Positions 20,315 to 27,922 of a stretch of 36,669 nt of DNA are shown in pieces. The DNA is from a virus. The notes under the pieces are model-generated. The model was not told where the DNA came from. It was given only the letters and a program-made list of their open reading frames with translations, and ran no database searches. The translations under genes and the position numbers were made by a program. Every line of letters starts with the position of its first letter. Position 1 is the first letter of the stretch. Location: IMG/VR virus record IMGVR_UViG_3300020021_000029, positions 1-36,669 of that record; one strand, written 5' to 3'.

Positions 20315-22489
20315 ATGGCATATGATCGTTTTCTTATAGCTCCTATGAACTCTGGCCTTGAATCAAACGTCAAGCCATGGCTTATTCCGGACGATGCATT
20401 CGCGATGCTTCAGAATGCATATAATTTTCGTGGACGCATAAGAAAACGATTTGGATCTACTTTATTACAAGGTAGCGCTGCTGTTAATCCATTGTTTGAA
20501 CAATTAGTATCACGCCTACGGATACTTCTAGGAACTACTGATGTATCAGGCAATTTTTCTGGCACTGTTCCTGGCGCTATCTTTAAAATTGGACAGATTT
20601 TTTCTATTGGTGATGAGATATTTACTGTTGTAGTTCTTGGTGTTCCTGGCATAATGCTCGATACCGGCACATCAACCGTTCATACATTTAATACGACAAC
20701 TGGTGCTGTTGTTATTACTGGCGCCGCTGCATTAACTCCTGTGTTTTTCTATCCAGCTGAACCTGTCATGGGCCTGATTACGTATGAGCGTAATACTATA
20801 AATGATGAGATTCTTTATGCTTTTGATACCCAGTTTGCTTATACCTATGCGAGTGGATGGTCTCGTTTAGGAGCTGGAATATGGACCGGCGATGATTCAG
20901 ACTTCTTTTGGGGAGCGAACTACCGTGGTGCTAATAGTTATGACAATTTATTGTTCGTCACTAATTACAATCCACCTGATGGTATCCAATATTGGAATGG
21001 CGCAACATGGGCCACGTTAGTTCCTGTCATTAATGCTGCAGCTGATACGATAATTACCTCTCGTATTATAGTGCCCTTTAAAGATAGGCTCGTACTTCTC
21101 AATACCATAGAAGATATTGGTGGCACCAATCGTCTCTTTGCACAGCGATGTAGGTTCTCTCAGAATGGAGACCCTACTGATGCAGCTAATGGATGGCTTG
21201 AAGATACACCAGGTCGTGGAGGATATATCGATGCACCTACCAAAGAAACTATTATTTCTGCAGAATTTCTACGTGATCGTCTCATCGTATTTTTCGAACG
21301 TAGCACATGGGAATTGGTGTACATCGGCAACCAAGTGTTACCATTTGTGTGGCAGAAAATAAATACAGAGCTTGGGGTAGAATCTACATTCTCAGTAGTG
21401 CCATTCGATCAGATAGTTTTAGGGGTTGGAAACGTTGGTATACATGCATGTAATGGTGCAAGCGTAGATCGTATAGATGATAAGATTCCTGATGAAGTGT
21501 TTGATATTCATAATGAGAATGAGGGCGTTCAGCGCGTCTATGGAATCAGGGATTATAAAGTAGAAATGGTCTATTGGGCTTTCCCCTCTCAGGATGCTAA
21601 TGTTAAATTTCCAGACCGTGTCCTCGTATTCAATTACAAGACGGGAACATGGGCTATAAATAATGATTCTATAACAGCTTTTGGTTACTTCCAGAACCCA
21701 AATGATATAACCTGGCAATCTACTAACTTAACGTGGGAAGAGTTTATAGATCAATGGGATAGTGGAACACTGCAAGCCTTATTCCGCCAGGTCATTGCGG
21801 GTAATCAGGAAGGATTTACATTCTTGATTGAACCTGACACTGCAGCAAATAGTCCTGCGCTGCAGATAACAAATACCACTGTGTCTGGCAACGTAGTTAC
21901 ATTTACCGTCATATCACATAATCTTCACGTTGATGAGTACGTTTATATAGAGAATATGCAAGGCATGTTTGGTCTTAACGGTCTTATATTGCCTATAAAT
22001 TCTACGCCAACAGTAGATACGTTCACTGTTCTTTTACCTGGTGTTACTGGCACCTATACCGGTGGTGGAACCATTGCGCGCGTAAGCAATATCGACATAC
22101 GAACTAAGCAGTATAATTTCTACAATCAAGAAGGCTGCAATGTTTACATACCAAAGATCGTCTTCTATGTAGATCGTACGTCTGAAGGTGAAATTACCGC
22201 TAATGTGTATGTATCATCTGCAGATCAATACAATCTAGTTCAGCAAGGGCAGATAACAGGTGCTATGTTAGGCACGAGTGTAATTGAGACGAGTGGTTAT
22301 TTCTTGGTTCCATTACAACAATTGCAGGATAGATTCTGGCACGTCTGTTATTTCCAGGCAGAAGGTGAGGTAGTACAGATTCAACTTACATTTAGCCCTA
22401 CTCAAATAATGACACCAGCATTTGCCTTCAGTGATTTCGAACTCAATGCCATGTTTATATATGCCATGAAGACAAATCAATATTTCTGA
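20315..22489 (+). CDS. Tail hub protein, P22 gp10-like β-propeller type (putative)
   Basis: 724 aa. The N-terminus MAYDRFLIAPMNSGLESNVK with PWLIPDDAFAMLQNAYNFRGR is a conserved podovirus tail-hub start. The body (about 60-500) is β-rich with repeated aromatic/Asp blades. It includes LGIH-type turns (VGNVGIHACNGASVDRIDD) and FQKINTELG-like features, in line with the β-propeller of P22 gp10. About residues 515-590 carry the FCCH-like module (HNLHVDEYVYIENMQGMFGLNG). The C-terminal region is another β domain. It would close the connector and hold fibres. It ends the tail operon; a terminator follows. Role inferred from sequence style and order. Confidence 0.65.
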   Translation: MAYDRFLIAPMNSGLESNVKPWLIPDDAFAMLQNAYNFRGRIRKRFGSTLLQGSAAVNPLFEQLVSRLRILLGTTDVSGNFSGTVPGAIFKIGQIFSIGDEIFTVVVLGVPGIMLDTGTSTVHTFNTTTGAVVITGAAALTPVFFYPAEPVMGLITYERNTINDEILYAFDTQFAYTYASGWSRLGAGIWTGDDSDFFWGANYRGANSYDNLLFVTNYNPPDGIQYWNGATWATLVPVINAAADTIITSRIIVPFKDRLVLLNTIEDIGGTNRLFAQRCRFSQNGDPTDAANGWLEDTPGRGGYIDAPTKETIISAEFLRDRLIVFFERSTWELVYIGNQVLPFVWQKINTELGVESTFSVVPFDQIVLGVGNVGIHACNGASVDRIDDKIPDEVFDIHNENEGVQRVYGIRDYKVEMVYWAFPSQDANVKFPDRVLVFNYKTGTWAINNDSITAFGYFQNPNDITWQSTNLTWEEFIDQWDSGTLQALFRQVIAGNQEGFTFLIEPDTAANSPALQITNTTVSGNVVTFTVISHNLHVDEYVYIENMQGMFGLNGLILPINSTPTVDTFTVLLPGVTGTYTGGGTIARVSNIDIRTKQYNFYNQEGCNVYIPKIVFYVDRTSEGEITANVYVSSADQYNLVQQGQITGAMLGTSVIETSGYFLVPLQQLQDRFWHVCYFQAEGEVVQIQLTFSPTQIMTPAFAFSDFELNAMFIYAMKTNQYF

Positions 22490-22548
22490 TGTATGGTGTG
22501 TATGTTAAGTGTTTGAAATGATAATCTTCAGATGCTCGACCTTTTTTG

Positions 22549-22576
22549 CCGCTAAGGTAACTTGGCGGTTTTTTAT
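22549..22576 (+). terminator. Rho-independent terminator after the tail operon
   Basis: An 8-bp stem (CCGCTAAG with CTTGGCGG) with a GTAA tetraloop is followed by TTTTTTATT. Directly after comes the tRNA gene. Confidence 0.9.
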
Positions 22577-22579
22577 TAA

Positions 22580-22655
22580 GTCTCTGTCGTCTAATGGTTA
22601 GGACATCGCCCTTTCACGGCGAAAATCGTGGGTTCAACTCCCCGTAGGGACGCCA
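22580..22655 (+). tRNA. tRNA-Glu (anticodon TTC)
   Basis: 76 bases with CCA encoded. The acceptor stem GTCTCTG/TAGGGAC has two G-T pairs, the D-arm is GTCTAATGGTTAGGAC, and the anticodon stem is TCGCC/GGCGA with loop CTTTCAC (TTC at 22613-22615). The T-loop TTCAACT is normal, but the T-stem needs a bulged T at 22629-22630 to form five pairs. It closely resembles bacterial tRNA-Glu apart from that bulge. It has no own promoter visible beyond the tail-operon terminator. Confidence 0.9.
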
Positions 22656-22687
22656 TCCGCCGTCGCTAAAGCTTTGGCGTGACTAGA

Positions 22688-22882
22688 CTAATCCCACGAC
22701 GGTTTCTTATATCCCGTATTCTTTCTATGTACCTTAAAAGGCCGTCCCGGAGCCGGACTATCAACTTCTTTTGAGTCTTGCTCGGTGAAATGTTGATACA
22801 TACAAGCTTTTAGATGCTTTTCTAGCCGTTCAACCGTGATTTCTATCTCAGCCATGATATTGTCTTTGAATGATTGCTTCAT
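22688..22882 (-). CDS. Small acidic/basic protein, 64 aa
   Basis: The start is chosen at ATG 22882 with AGG 6 bases upstream; an earlier ATG at 22888 sits on the Shine-Dalgarno. A helix (MAEIEITVERLEKHLKAC) is followed by a Ser/Pro-rich basic tail. It sits 11 bases after the 116-aa gene on the same strand. No motif recognised; a small regulator or accessory is possible. Confidence 0.45.
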   Translation of the reverse strand: MKQSFKDNIMAEIEITVERLEKHLKACMYQHFTEQDSKEVDSPAPGRPFKVHRKNTGYKKPSWD

Positions 22883-22893
22883 TACCATCCTTT

Positions 22894-23244
22894 TTACAAA
22901 TAATGACCTAGGGTAATCATTTTTTCTTTTATAATGCTGAGATCTCTTTTTGTTTTTTCCATTGTCGTTTGAGCTGGTTCTTCGGCAAACACGCACCCTT
23001 CAGCAGGAGTATATTCTTCTGATAATTGATGTAGTAGATCCTTACATCTATCAATAAGCGTAATTGATTGTTCTATTATTTGTTCTCGTAGATCTAGGCC
23101 AAATGTCTTCAAGGATCTTCTATCGCTTTGTGCAAGAATCTGGGCGCCCATTTGTTCTATAGTAGGTAAAGAACATATTATAGAATCTAGTATATCTTCT
23201 ATAATATCGTTATATTCTTTTCTATATTTTTCTTTATCTAACAT
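22894..23244 (-). CDS. Helical protein, 116 aa, unknown
   Basis: AAAGGG precedes ATG. The protein is helical and charged (MLDKEKYRKEYNDIIEDILD), followed by a long helix with regular Leu/Ile spacing. No signal peptide or DNA-binding motif is clear. It is the first gene of the minus-strand pair beside the paired-repeat region, which might contain its promoter. Confidence 0.55.
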   Translation of the reverse strand: MLDKEKYRKEYNDIIEDILDSIICSLPTIEQMGAQILAQSDRRSLKTFGLDLREQIIEQSITLIDRCKDLLHQLSEEYTPAEGCVFAEEPAQTTMEKTKRDLSIIKEKMITLGHYL

Positions 23245-23307
23245 CTAATCCCTTTTAAATTGGTTTGATGCCGCTATCATAGCAATTTTTAATTTTTTGC
23301 ACATTAG

Positions 23308-23351
23308 TTCGAAATAGTCCTATTGGGGTACTCCAATAAGACTATTTCGAA
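23308..23351. repeat. 44-bp inverted repeat, 19-bp arms
   Basis: TTCGAAATAGTCCTATTGG and CCAATAAGACTATTTCGAA form arms with one mismatch around a 6-base centre (GGTACT). No T run follows on either strand, so it is not a typical terminator. It borders the paired-repeat region. Confidence 0.9.
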
Positions 23352-23364
23352 CCGGATTGTCAGC

Positions 23365-23625
23365 CCGACAGAACCCGACAATTATTTTGTTAATTTAATT
23401 GCCGACAATTTGACGACAGTTGATTCTGGGGTTCATGGTACACTTTCTGGGGTTCATGGTACAAAAGTTGACTGCACAGAGGTACGGTAAATTGGTACTT
23501 TTACTGCACAGAGGTACGGTAAAAGCGTAACCGCTAACTCTACAAAGCGTAACTGCTAACCTACGCATAAATTAATTTTTACCCTGTAAATATGTAAATC
23601 TCTGCCACGTATGACGTAAATCTCT
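23365..23625. repeat. Array of paired short direct repeats (non-coding)
   Basis: Four different motifs each occur exactly twice: TTCTGGGGTTCATGGTACA (23424, 23445; 21 bp apart), ACTGCACAGAGGTACGGTAAA (23471, 23503; 32 bp), AAAGCGTAACYGCTAAC (23522, 23544; 22 bp) and GTAAATCTCT (23594, 23616; 22 bp). Before them, CGACA recurs at 23366, 23376, 23403 and 23414. No reading frame crosses the region. Spacings near two helical turns suggest sites on one face of the DNA. A replication origin or regulatory region is the likeliest explanation. Confidence 0.85.
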
Positions 23626-23670
23626 CTATCAAACTTAGGGCAAACTTTTAGTAGGCGGTACCCAAGCTTT

Positions 23671-23699
23671 TAAAATGTTGCAACAGCTGCTGCAACATT
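23671..23699 (-). terminator. Rho-independent terminator of the virion gene
   Basis: AATGTTGCAACAGC and its near-complement (one mismatch) form a 14-bp stem centred on CAGCTG (23674-23699). On the minus strand TTTTA follows directly. It overlaps the stop codon of the gene at 23698-24258. Confidence 0.8.
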
Positions 23700-24258
23700 A
23701 GCTTTTTATGTATTCGAGAACTACATAAGTAGTTGTATAAGCTGTTCTATCGATACCGGTGGTTATGTTTACATTAACGGCATCAACATTCAGTTCTATG
23801 TTATTGATGAGAACTACGGAAGCATAAGGAATAGGAAGATAAGAGAATGCTATTTGATCTGAAGCAGTTGCATAAATACGAGTAAAGCTAAAACCGGTTG
23901 TTATAACAAGGCCATGTGGAACTGATTTTGTTCCTGCATTAGGAAGCGCCCCAAAGAATATTATTTTACGAAATACTTGTCTGAACTCAGGAGATAATGG
24001 TGTATTGCCTGTTGTCGAACTATTAATTGGATTTGGATAATAGATCTGGCCACATACAAATTCTTCTTGCACATAATAGCCAGCATCACGCGTATTCATG
24101 GAAAGAGAGTTATAGTTCAATGATTGGGCTATGCGGATAAGAACATCTCTTAGTTGGGGAGTTTCCTGTTGTAGTTGATGTATAAGGGCTGGATCTACGA
24201 TATACGTAGTAGTAACGAATGAACCTGGATTAGTCTGAAATGGATAACTACCTGCCAT
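23698..24258 (-). CDS. Virion structural protein, 186 aa, reversed orientation
   Basis: AAAGGTATGCCTC precedes ATG. The protein is β-rich. It has YNSLSMNTRDAGYYVQEEFV, FRQVFRKIIFFGALPN, then VPHGLVITTGFSFTRIYATA and IPYASVVLINNIELNVDAVN, ending TYVVLEYIKS. This is the pattern of a conserved tail-associated structural protein of podovirus metagenomes, with no name. It is on the opposite strand to the other virion genes, separated by its own terminator, and divergent from the ejection-like genes. Role inferred. Confidence 0.6.
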   Translation of the reverse strand: MAGSYPFQTNPGSFVTTTYIVDPALIHQLQQETPQLRDVLIRIAQSLNYNSLSMNTRDAGYYVQEEFVCGQIYYPNPINSSTTGNTPLSPEFRQVFRKIIFFGALPNAGTKSVPHGLVITTGFSFTRIYATASDQIAFSYLPIPYASVVLINNIELNVDAVNVNITTGIDRTAYTTTYVVLEYIKS

Positions 24259-24293
24259 GAGGCATACCTTTCTTTTTTATGCCTTACTTCATA

Positions 24294-24308
24294 TGGTATA
24301 GTGTATAC
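24294..24308 (+). promoter_or_regulatory. Extended -10 promoter before the ejection-like genes
   Basis: TGGTATAGT (24294-24302) is a TGn extended -10, followed by GTATAC (24303-24308), which is similar to the GTATAC sites near the RHH genes. It lies in the divergent gap between the genes at 24258 and 24338. Confidence 0.45.
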
Positions 24309-24337
24309 AGGAGAGTTGTTAAATTGAAAGGTACGTG

Positions 24338-24913
24338 ATGGCAAATGGCATGCAAGCAATGGGAAATCTAGGGGGTCAGCAATATAAGTCTTATGACTTT
24401 GGTGGGAACCCTTGGGATATAGGAAACTTTCTATTTGGTAAACAGGATAGAATCAATCAAGTTCCAACGGTAACACCAGAAGTGTCTCAAGCATTGCAGC
24501 AATTGTTGCAACAAGGTCTTGGTAATGTGACCGGTCAACAGACAAGCTCATTTGCGCCCATTGAACAACAAGCCCGTACTCAGTTTAATCAACAAACCGT
24601 ACCGTCTATTGCCGAACGATTCTCTGGCTTAGGAGCACAAGGTTCCAGTGCATTTTCACAGCGAGTAGGTCAAGCAGGAGCCGGATTAGAAGAAAACCTC
24701 AAAGCTCGCCAGCAACAACAAGGCTTGCAACAAATAGGGCTTGGTCTCACTCCTCAATTTGAGAATATCCATACTCCTGGAAGCTCTGGACTTATATCAT
24801 CTCTATTTGGTCCAGCGCTACAAGGACTTGGTCAGCCAATGAGTGCTCAAGGTGGCGGACAAGGTCAGGATCTATTCAGAATGCTTTCTCAACTTCTACC
24901 TCTATTATTGTAA
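24338..24913 (+). CDS. Gln/Gly-rich virion protein (DNA ejection candidate), 191 aa
   Basis: Start at ATG 24338, six bases after AAAGG; the GTG one codon earlier is less likely. It is rich in Gln, Gly, Leu and Ser. Residues about 75-130 look helical (IEQQARTQFNQQTVPSIAER), with SALGAQGSSAFSQR-type segments. The C-terminus is hydrophobic (MLSQLLPLLL). Small Gln/Gly-rich proteins next to a glycine-zipper protein match DNA ejection proteins of short-tailed phages. Function inferred. Confidence 0.5.
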   Translation: MANGMQAMGNLGGQQYKSYDFGGNPWDIGNFLFGKQDRINQVPTVTPEVSQALQQLLQQGLGNVTGQQTSSFAPIEQQARTQFNQQTVPSIAERFSGLGAQGSSAFSQRVGQAGAGLEENLKARQQQQGLQQIGLGLTPQFENIHTPGSSGLISSLFGPALQGLGQPMSAQGGGQGQDLFRMLSQLLPLLL

Positions 24914-24922
24914 GGAATTACT

Positions 24923-26122
24923 ATGCCTATACAAACAATCGGTGTTCCACAGCAATATGGTAAAGGATTAGAAGAAGGGCTTTCATCATTACTTTCTGGT
25001 CTTGCAGGAAGTAAAATCCAGCAGTTACAACAAAGACAACAAGCTAAACAATTCCAATCAGTTCTTAGTGGATTATCGCCTGATAAAGCACACGCTCTCG
25101 CTGCATTGCCACCAGAACTACAACAATTAGCCTTCAAGGATCTCTTGGCTCAACCAGGACAACAGGCCTATGCTCAAGCATTAGCTCAACTTGGTGGCCA
25201 GCAAGCTCCTCAACAACAGCAACAGGCATTACAGCCAAATATTAGCCCTATGGAATCGCTTCAACTGCTTCAGGGCAATGTTCCTCAGCAAATGTTCCAA
25301 CAGAAGCCGCAGCAGCAATTTGGAGCTGATCAACAACAAGAACAAGCTTTGCCACGGCTAAATGAGAAACAGGCTACCGAAATAGCTAAGTTGCGAAGAG
25401 AAGAGCATAAGCAAACTCAAAAAGAGAAGCAAGAAGCCTTTAAGTTCAATAAAGAATTTATTAAAGAAGTCACAGAGAAAGCTAAGTCATCACGTCAGGC
25501 TATAAATGATCTTGATCGTATGGAAGAACTTCAGAATGAAGGAAAACTAGATACGCCAGGATATGTAGATCTTTTAAAAAAAGTTGGATTAGATATACCT
25601 AATTTGATGAATGAAGGATCAGAAGAGTTCAATAAAATAGCTCAGAATTTTCTTCGTAATGCTAAACAATACTATGGCGGTCGTGTATCAAACTTTGAAG
25701 TAGAACAATTCTTAAAGACTATTCCTAGTCTTTCTCAGTCTCCTGAAGGAAGAAAGCGAGTCATCGCTAATTTGAAGAATATCTCAAGAGCTGAATTAGA
25801 ATATAATAAAGCAGTTAGAGATATCATAAAAGAGAATAGAGGAGCTCCTCCTTATGACTTGCAACTTCAGGTTGATGAACGTGTTGAAAAACAATCTAAA
25901 AGACTTGCTGACTTATTCAAAAAGGATTTAGCTAAACCAGTTCCTAAAGGACAGCATAAGTTAATTACTGCTATTCAATCTCTCACAGGAAGCGGTCTTA
26001 ATGCAGTCGGCAAAGCTGCTCCAGCATTAATAGGCGGTGGACTTGGAGCATTTTTTGGAGGTCCAGGAGGAGCATTGGCAGGTGGTGCTTTAGGCGAATT
26101 AGGATCCAGATTATTGCGTTAA
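24923..26122 (+). CDS. Internal virion / DNA ejection protein with glycine zipper, 399 aa
   Basis: AAGGA precedes ATG. A Gln-rich N-terminal half (about 30-140) is followed by a charged helical region (about 145-350). The C-terminus is a glycine-zipper membrane segment (ALIGGGLGAFFGGPGGALAG). Such C-terminal zippers are seen in ejected proteins that cross or open the host membrane, as in P22 gp16/gp20-like sets. The order after a Gln/Gly-rich partner fits. The stop codon overlaps a convergent gene by TTAA. Function inferred. Confidence 0.6.
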   Translation: MPIQTIGVPQQYGKGLEEGLSSLLSGLAGSKIQQLQQRQQAKQFQSVLSGLSPDKAHALAALPPELQQLAFKDLLAQPGQQAYAQALAQLGGQQAPQQQQQALQPNISPMESLQLLQGNVPQQMFQQKPQQQFGADQQQEQALPRLNEKQATEIAKLRREEHKQTQKEKQEAFKFNKEFIKEVTEKAKSSRQAINDLDRMEELQNEGKLDTPGYVDLLKKVGLDIPNLMNEGSEEFNKIAQNFLRNAKQYYGGRVSNFEVEQFLKTIPSLSQSPEGRKRVIANLKNISRAELEYNKAVRDIIKENRGAPPYDLQLQVDERVEKQSKRLADLFKKDLAKPVPKGQHKLITAIQSLTGSGLNAVGKAAPALIGGGLGAFFGGPGGALAGGALGELGSRLLR

Positions 26123-26343
26123 TCCATCTGGTCTGTTCGTTTATCTATATTCCTTGACCCAGATTCTAGTATCTTTGCTAGATTTCTAGTGACTGCTAGG
26201 TTGGCTCTATATTGCTCTCTTATTATTTTAAAAAAGAGAAAGCATAAATAGAGGGGGATTATTATGACTAGAGTTATCCAAAAAAATAGCTCTAGTGTTT
26301 CATAGGTATGCTTAATAAATAATTGTAGCGTATTTGAGAACAT
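26119..26343 (-). CDS. Small single-pass membrane protein, 74 aa
   Basis: Start at ATG 26343 with GGAGGAAACT before it; a longer start (MEET) would include that ribosome site. A transmembrane helix spans about residues 18-42 (LFFWITLVIIIPLYLCFLFF), followed by a basic helical cytoplasmic tail. It is the last gene of a four-gene minus-strand operon of tiny membrane proteins. Holin-like or membrane-toxin roles are possible. Its leader (catagtttcctccat...gaactattt on plus) is a copy of the one before the next gene. Confidence 0.55.
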   Translation of the reverse strand: MFSNTLQLFIKHTYETLELFFWITLVIIIPLYLCFLFFKIIREQYRANLAVTRNLAKILESGSRNIDKRTDQMD

Positions 26344-26579
26344 AGTTTCCTCCATTAAAAGAACTATTTGTTTGAGAACAGTTTTTTACAAAATAATAGA
26401 AATATAACAACTGGAATCAACAGCATTGAAAAGAGAGCTGCTGCTAAACAAATGAGGAATAGAGCTTGCCCTATTGGCTCTATAAGTTCAAGTCCTAGCC
26501 ATATAGCTAGTGGTGCAAGTAGAATAGAGATTACTGCTTCAGAATTAGTCATAGTTTCCTCCATTTACGAGAACTATTT
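26341..26579. repeat. Repeated ~30-bp leader before two membrane genes
   Basis: 26341-26369 and 26550-26579 are near-identical (about 27 of 30 aligned) and contain the GGAGG ribosome site and start codon of each gene. This suggests that a gene-leader unit was duplicated, although the two proteins are not obviously alike. Confidence 0.8.
26364..26552 (-). CDS. Small two-span membrane protein, 62 aa
   Basis: Start at ATG 26552 (GGAGGAAACT upstream). Two hydrophobic helices, about residues 8-25 and 32-55, are separated by an acidic loop (LELIEPIGQ), with a Lys-rich end. This is holin-like topology, but many small phage membrane proteins share it. It is in tandem with the 74-aa protein and has the same 30-base leader. 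Confidence 0.55.
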   Translation of the reverse strand: MTNSEAVISILLAPLAIWLGLELIEPIGQALFLICLAAALFSMLLIPVVIFLLFCKKLFSNK

Positions 26580-26661
26580 AGGGTTTAAAATATAGATATA
26601 AAAGGACAATGTGCACTACGGCAACGATAAATAATATCAGCGGAAAGCTAACTTTTTTCAT
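26578..26661 (-). CDS. 27-aa single-span membrane peptide
   Basis: MKKVSFPLILFIVAVVHIVL plus LYLYFKP: a basic start, one long hydrophobic helix and a short end. The ATG follows the RHH stop after one base, so translation is coupled to it; there is no own ribosome site. Its stop lies within the leader of the next gene. It looks like small toxic or lysis-linked membrane peptides, which is inference. Confidence 0.5.
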   Translation of the reverse strand: MKKVSFPLILFIVAVVHIVLLYLYFKP

Positions 26662-26662
26662 A

Positions 26663-26836
26663 CTATTTAAACTGTAAATCTTTCTTAAATCGTTCTATTA
26701 TCGCCTCTAACACATACTGACGCATTGTTGTATTTCGGTACAATGCCCATTCTTTTATCTGCTTATGGATAAGAACTGGTATATCCATAATTAATCTTTT
26801 TTGCCTGATTTCTACAGGCTTTTTAGTAGTATTCAT
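26663..26836 (-). CDS. Ribbon-helix-helix regulator, 57 aa, near-leaderless
   Basis: It starts with a short β segment (RLIMDIP), then helix A (VLIHKQIKEWALYRN), a turn (TTMRQ), and helix B (YVLEAIIERFKKD). This is the RHH fold of CopG/Arc-type repressors and antitoxins. The ATG lies about seven bases after the -10, with no ribosome site, so the mRNA would be leaderless or nearly so. It heads an operon of three small membrane proteins, a layout like an antitoxin/repressor with membrane toxins, or a lysis cassette with a regulator. The palindrome at its start is the likely self-operator. Confidence 0.65.
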   Translation of the reverse strand: MNTTKKPVEIRQKRLIMDIPVLIHKQIKEWALYRNTTMRQYVLEAIIERFKKDLQFK

Positions 26837-26872
26837 ATGTATAAATATACATTGCTATTAACATGATGTCAA
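26837..26872 (-). promoter_or_regulatory. Near-consensus sigma70 promoter with operator
   Basis: On the minus strand: TTGACA (26867-26872), 17 bases, TATATT (26844-26849). The start would fall around 26836-26838, on or next to the ATG. ATGTATA-AA-TATACAT (26837-26852) is a perfect 16-base inverted repeat covering the -10 and the bases next to the start codon. It resembles the GTATAC-type sites elsewhere and would suit the RHH dimer. Confidence 0.75.
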
Positions 26873-26922
26873 TATGGTGTTGTGATAGTTATATGTAGAC
26901 CATATTAAAAAGGAGATACGTA

Positions 26923-27684
26923 ATGGCAGTTAATAATTTGCAGAGGAATGTAGCCTATGGGCTATCACAACCTCTGATTGTGGTAGGATCAGAGCCGATC
27001 ATATCTCAACGTGCACCAAAAGCCAGTGATAAAGCGCCATTTGGGACGCTGTGGATAGATCAACCCAACAATGACGTGTATGTTCTAACTTCTATTGTAG
27101 CTAATGCTGCAATGTGGTTAGGCGTTGGTGGGGGTGCAGGATCGTTTACTAATATTATAGCTACTGGATTCATACAAGCGGCGGGCAATATAACGTCCAC
27201 TACTGGCAATATTTCTGCTACGATAGGCACGATAACCGCTGGTAGCACTATAACTGGCGCTGGGCTTGTTGCCACGACCAATAACATTGTAGCCACTTTG
27301 GGTGATATTCGCGCAGTTGCTGGAGATATATTTACTGATCCAGCTGCTGGTGACATTAGATCAGGGAATGATGTAATCGCTGCTCAAAACATTACCGCGA
27401 CTGCTGGTGATATTACAGCGACAGCAGGTGATATCGTCGCGACTGCTGGCGAGATAGAAGCCGTTCTTGGTGCTGTTGCAGGTAAAACACTTCTTTCCTC
27501 TGGTGATCTTGGTGGCACTGCATTAACGACTGGTATAACTAATGTGGTAAACACTACACAAAGTACTGGCGCCCTTACTATTGTGTCGGCAAGCGCTAAT
27601 CCTGGTACTAACGCAGGGTTTTTGAAATTTTACGTGGGTGTAACACCCGTATTTGTTCCTTATTACACAAATGTAGCTCCATAA
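26923..27684 (+). CDS. Fibre/collar-type protein with GDI repeats, 253 aa
   Basis: AAGGAG precedes ATG. The N-terminus has APFGTLWIDQPNNDVYVLTS, a variant of the attachment domain seen at the starts of the genes at 32482 and 33762. The middle is a low-complexity β repeat (GNITSTTGNISAT, GDITATAGDIVATAGE). It is first in the fibre cluster and probably a baseplate or fibre-network protein. Function inferred. Confidence 0.6.
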   Translation: MAVNNLQRNVAYGLSQPLIVVGSEPIISQRAPKASDKAPFGTLWIDQPNNDVYVLTSIVANAAMWLGVGGGAGSFTNIIATGFIQAAGNITSTTGNISATIGTITAGSTITGAGLVATTNNIVATLGDIRAVAGDIFTDPAAGDIRSGNDVIAAQNITATAGDITATAGDIVATAGEIEAVLGAVAGKTLLSSGDLGGTALTTGITNVVNTTQSTGALTIVSASANPGTNAGFLKFYVGVTPVFVPYYTNVAP

Positions 27685-27702
27685 AACAAAAAGGATTTTT
27701 TG

Positions 27703-27900
27703 ATGACTGCTAAGACATATGTAGCGCTTGAAGTAGAGAAGAATGGACATACCTATTACTTCCACATGCCGGTTGGTGTTAACTATGGGGAAGCATATGA
27801 TGCTTCATTCGCCATACTTGAAGACGTTCTAGCTCTATCTAAACAAGCAGTCGATGCTGCCCGTAGAGAGCAAAAAGAAGATGAAGACGTTACATCGTAA
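27703..27900 (+). CDS. Small protein, 65 aa, between fibre genes
   Basis: ATG 27703 is placed 8 bases after AAGGA; the TTG just before is not favoured. It has VALEVEKNGHTYYFHMPVGV and a C-terminal charged helix. No motif. It may be a fibre chaperone, since small helical proteins in fibre clusters often assist folding. A terminator follows. Confidence 0.5.
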   Translation: MTAKTYVALEVEKNGHTYYFHMPVGVNYGEAYDASFAILEDVLALSKQAVDAARREQKEDEDVTS

Positions 27901-27922
27901 AGGTAGACGATAAAACGTTGCT

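Noticed and set aside
22883-22996. Longer start (102 codons) for the small gene at 22688
   Set aside because: It would overlap the upstream gene by over 100 bases, and the later ATG at 22882 has a properly spaced AGG.
23365-23625. CRISPR array
   Set aside because: Each motif occurs only twice, motifs differ from each other, spacings are too short, and no cas gene is present.
24889-25137. Cys-rich antisense frame opposite the ejection-like gene
   Set aside because: It is a shadow of Gln-rich codons (CAA/CAG/GCA) and has no ribosome site.
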